A stretch of DNA of 64,000 nucleotides, taken from the NCBI RefSeq assembly GCF_043641665.1, contig NC_092184.1:15808108-15872107 (forward strand), in the 5' to 3' direction. Of this stretch, positions 49,801 through 64,000 are shown piece by piece. Both the position numbers and the translations under genes were made by a program. Within the stretch, counting starts at the first letter, position 1. Every line of letters begins with the position of its first letter. This DNA is from Enoplosus armatus (lineage: Eukaryota; Chordata; Actinopteri; Centrarchiformes; Enoplosidae). Below the pieces are notes generated by a model, which was not told the origin of the DNA, did not search any database, and saw only the letters and a list, made by a program, of their open reading frames with translations.

Positions 49801-50228
49801 TGGTTATAAAATATATGGAATTCTAAACCAAGCTGATTTATTTGGAGGGGGAATACAAATATAGATAAGTAGACATATGTTATCATATGCAACTTGCCAG
49901 CAAAACCACATTGGTATGTGTTCATTTTCATACAACAGTTATTTTCACTATCGATCTTATATCTTCTATTCATCTTTCAGGCAACGGATTAATAATTTAT
50001 GCTAGCCTACATGTTAATGAAACCTATTCTTCATGTGAAACCAACACATCAGCATCTCGAAGCATGAAGAAATAATTTTTTTTTGAACAGCATTAAAATT
50101 GCACGTTATTATCAGCAGCCAAATCTAACTAAAGGACACTAAATGGTTTTTAGCATTGGTCTCACATGACTCTCTCACACACACACAGGTTGGTGGAGTC
50201 TAAATCCTGGCATAACAGAGGGACATGT

Positions 50229-50279
50229 AGTGTGTGTGTGTGTGTGTGGGGGGGGGTTGTTCACACTAACAATGAATGT

Positions 50280-50333
<54 letters not shown>
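50229..50333. repeat. (TG)n G-run and (CA)n pair in inverted arrangement
   Basis: (TG)9 and nine or so G at 50229-50256, then after about 24 bases (CA)26 at 50281-50333. The TG and CA arms are complementary and could form a hairpin. Confidence 0.8.
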
Positions 50334-50335
<2 letters not shown>

Positions 50336-50796
50336 TCCTGGATATTTAGGTCTCTTTTCCTGTTATTCACTCAACTCTAGTCAGGAAGTATGTCAGCTAC
50401 AGCAGAGTAATAATAGTGGACCACAATACTAAAGGTTCTCCAGGAACAGGAAACACTGAGGGGCTCCAGGAACATCCTGAATTACATTGGCTGTGTGTAA
50501 ATTTAAGAAGTGCTGGCTGTCAGGCTATGTTGGGTTCAATGTGTCATTCAAAAGCCATTCACAAAGACAAAGGCTAATAAAGCAGCAATTAAAGGATTTA
50601 ATCTTAATACAAAAGATCCTGACAGGAATAGTCCTGGATAGAGGAAACACAAACACTGCCCTCTTGTGGTCATTCAAATGTACTGCACTGTAAAAAAAAA
50701 CAAAAAAAAAAAAAACAAAAAAAACCCCACCAGGCTAAACATACTTGATTATGTATAAAATATGCAGAAGTAGCAAACTTGTTATAAAAATGTACA

Positions 50797-51054
50797 TTTA
50801 TTGTAAATGTTTTGACAACTTTGAGCACAAAATACCAAAGTACAGTATGTATTTCCTTAAAAGGTAAACTGCCAAGTACAAGAAAAAACTTCTCAAAAGC
50901 TGTGTCCAGTTATGCACATTATCATTTTAACTGCCCAGAAAGAAACTTCCCAATTGACAGGGACTCAATAATCATCTCTAAAAATAACGTGTGCTGTCAT
51001 TTCACATCTGCATATTCGGTTTTAAAAAGAAAACGATCTGTTTCTTCTGACCAT
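50797..51054 (-). other. mettl16: mettl16 3' untranslated region with poly(A) signal
   Basis: A short untranslated tail of about 260 bases ending at AATAAA (TTTATT on the plus strand at 50797-50802). The end is inferred from the signal. Confidence 0.55.
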
Positions 51055-62573
<11,519 letters not shown>

Positions 62574-62644
62574 CTAAGGAAACATCGTTCATTAGGATGA
62601 CTTTTATTGAACAATATGGAAATGTGTTGGGATGTCGTTCCAAA

Positions 62645-62736
62645 GTAAATGGACTGCATTTATATAGCGCCTTTCTACCAACCCTGCAGTAAATGGGCGA
62701 CCCGCTCTACCTGCTGCGCCACAGTCGCCCCCCCCT
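62645..62736 (+). repeat. Truncated copy of the AAATGGACTGCATTTATA repeat
   Basis: Same opening AAATGGACTGCATTTATATA and GCGCCTTTCTAC, then jumps to the terminal CCGCTCTACCTGCTGCGCCA part, so the middle is deleted. Confidence 0.7.
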
Positions 62737-63005
62737 TAAGTAACTGATTGCATGAAAGGGAAGTTCGTCCCAGGACGTGAGATGGTGTGTTTCTGAAGAA
62801 TTATCTTTAACTCAGTGGCCCTAATGGACAATAAATGTCAGTTCCAGCAGCTGTTATTAAATCATTCACATATGACAAGCTGCATGATTCAGACCAAGCT
62901 CAGACAAAGGTGGCCCAGTGGTGATCCATCAGGGAGCAGACAGCTTCAATCTGCTTACAGAAAAGATTCAGGGGTCACCGATCAGTGACCTGAGGCCCTA
63001 AAGAG

Positions 63006-63138
<133 letters not shown>

Positions 63139-64000
63139 GCAGGCACAATCACAACACACGCAAAGACAGACAGCTTTTTCTCTGACAGACAGAACTGAAA
63201 ACTAGCGGTGACATGTGGATGGGGATTTAGCTTGTGAGTGCTGGGAACACTGGGAATGACTGGGCTCATGTGTACCAGCTGGAAGCACCAACTGACATTT
63301 CGCGTGCCGCTCTGAGCTGCTGGCAGCCACATCAAGAACAAACAAGAGCAGTGGGGCTCAAACGCAAATTAACTGGGGGATACTCACTTGAACTCTCTTT
63401 TGTAGTTTTTATTATTTTTCTACACTGGATTTCAACTATATCCAGTCCAAAGATGAGCTACTGGTCTGCTCCTCTCCTCTTTCTTGTATATGGACATACA
63501 GCTCTGCATGTTTATTTAAGTTTAGCTGCTGCTTGAGATCATAATCCTTGAGAACAACAACTTCCTCATTGCAGATGAGACAGTTGACAGTCAGATTAAA
63601 CTAAAAAAAAAAAAAAAAAACGGCAAATCAATAGTGTGCCTCTTTTGAAACTTCTCTTTTATGTTTAACGAGACACCTTTTGGTTCCAGCTACACTTCGG
63701 TAAAACAGAGTACTGTTTGGTGTTTAATTTGTGCAGTTAGATGCAGCTAGATAAATATTAAATGAAAAAATAAATAAATAAATAAAAAAATTTATGTTCC
63801 AGTTTTGCAGCCTTGCTAGCAAATCCAAAGACTGGGAGGAAAATAATGGGAACAAAAGGAATTTAACAACAAATTCTTAACATTTTGGGGGCCCTATGAA
63901 ATGGTCTAAGAGCTGAATCAGGTAGTTTGAGACCCCTGAGCTAGAGGAAATCACTGAGGCCAAGACAGAACTATTCAGGAAATCCCTCGGTTACATGAAA

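Larger units (their letters stand above)
48861..50796. other. Spacer between mettl16 3' end and mnt promoter
   Basis: About 2 kb. Holds a repeat-like stretch at 49718-49800 and TG/CA tracts at 50229-50333, with an A-rich run at 50691-50725. Open frames of up to 103 codons at 49,332-49,643 look like chance. Confidence 0.6.

Overview
The window is vertebrate nuclear DNA, most likely from a ray-finned (teleost) fish. Genes are split into short exons with GT-AG introns. (CA)n/(TG)n microsatellites are numerous and long. Several interspersed repeats match sequences I know as common in fish genomes. The encoded proteins are full orthologues of vertebrate genes. No prokaryotic, viral or organellar feature was seen.

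Three protein-coding genes can be assembled exon by exon. (1) septin4, plus strand, coding 23,720-30,474. Eleven or twelve coding exons give a 502-residue septin; there are candidate alternative first exons at 18,016 and 22,339 and an alternative read-through terminal exon ending at 28,766. (2) mnt, minus strand, coding 48,658 down to 35,075. Six exons add up exactly to 600 codons including the stop: a MAX-network bHLH-leucine-zipper repressor with an N-terminal Sin3-interaction motif. (3) mettl16, minus strand, 62,573 down to 51,055. Seven 3' exons of the U6 snRNA/MAT2A m6A methyltransferase are present; the 5' exons, about the first 110 residues, lie beyond the right edge.

Layout: 1-about 18,000 holds no recognisable exon, only microsatellites and a dispersed repeat. 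18,000-23,700 holds the putative septin4 promoters and first exons. 23,700-30,800 is septin4. 30,800-32,860 is an AT-rich gap between the convergent 3' ends of septin4 and mnt. 32,860-48,800 is mnt with its long 3' UTR and two large introns. 48,800-50,790 is a short spacer. 50,790-64,000 is the 3' part of mettl16. mettl16 and mnt are tandem on the same strand, as in human 17p13.3. septin4 sits elsewhere on the same human chromosome arm pair (17q22), so this fish neighbourhood joins two human chr17 segments.

The three genes do not form a pathway; they are ordinary neighbours. The most interesting signals are in septin4. There is a conserved reading frame running past a splice donor into a histidine/acid-rich tail in place of the usual coiled-coil end, a matching histidine-rich stretch in the N-terminal exon, a GC-AG intron inside the GTPase domain, and two promoter-like first exons in compatible phase. 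All gene assignments come from recognising protein sequence by eye; no database search was run.
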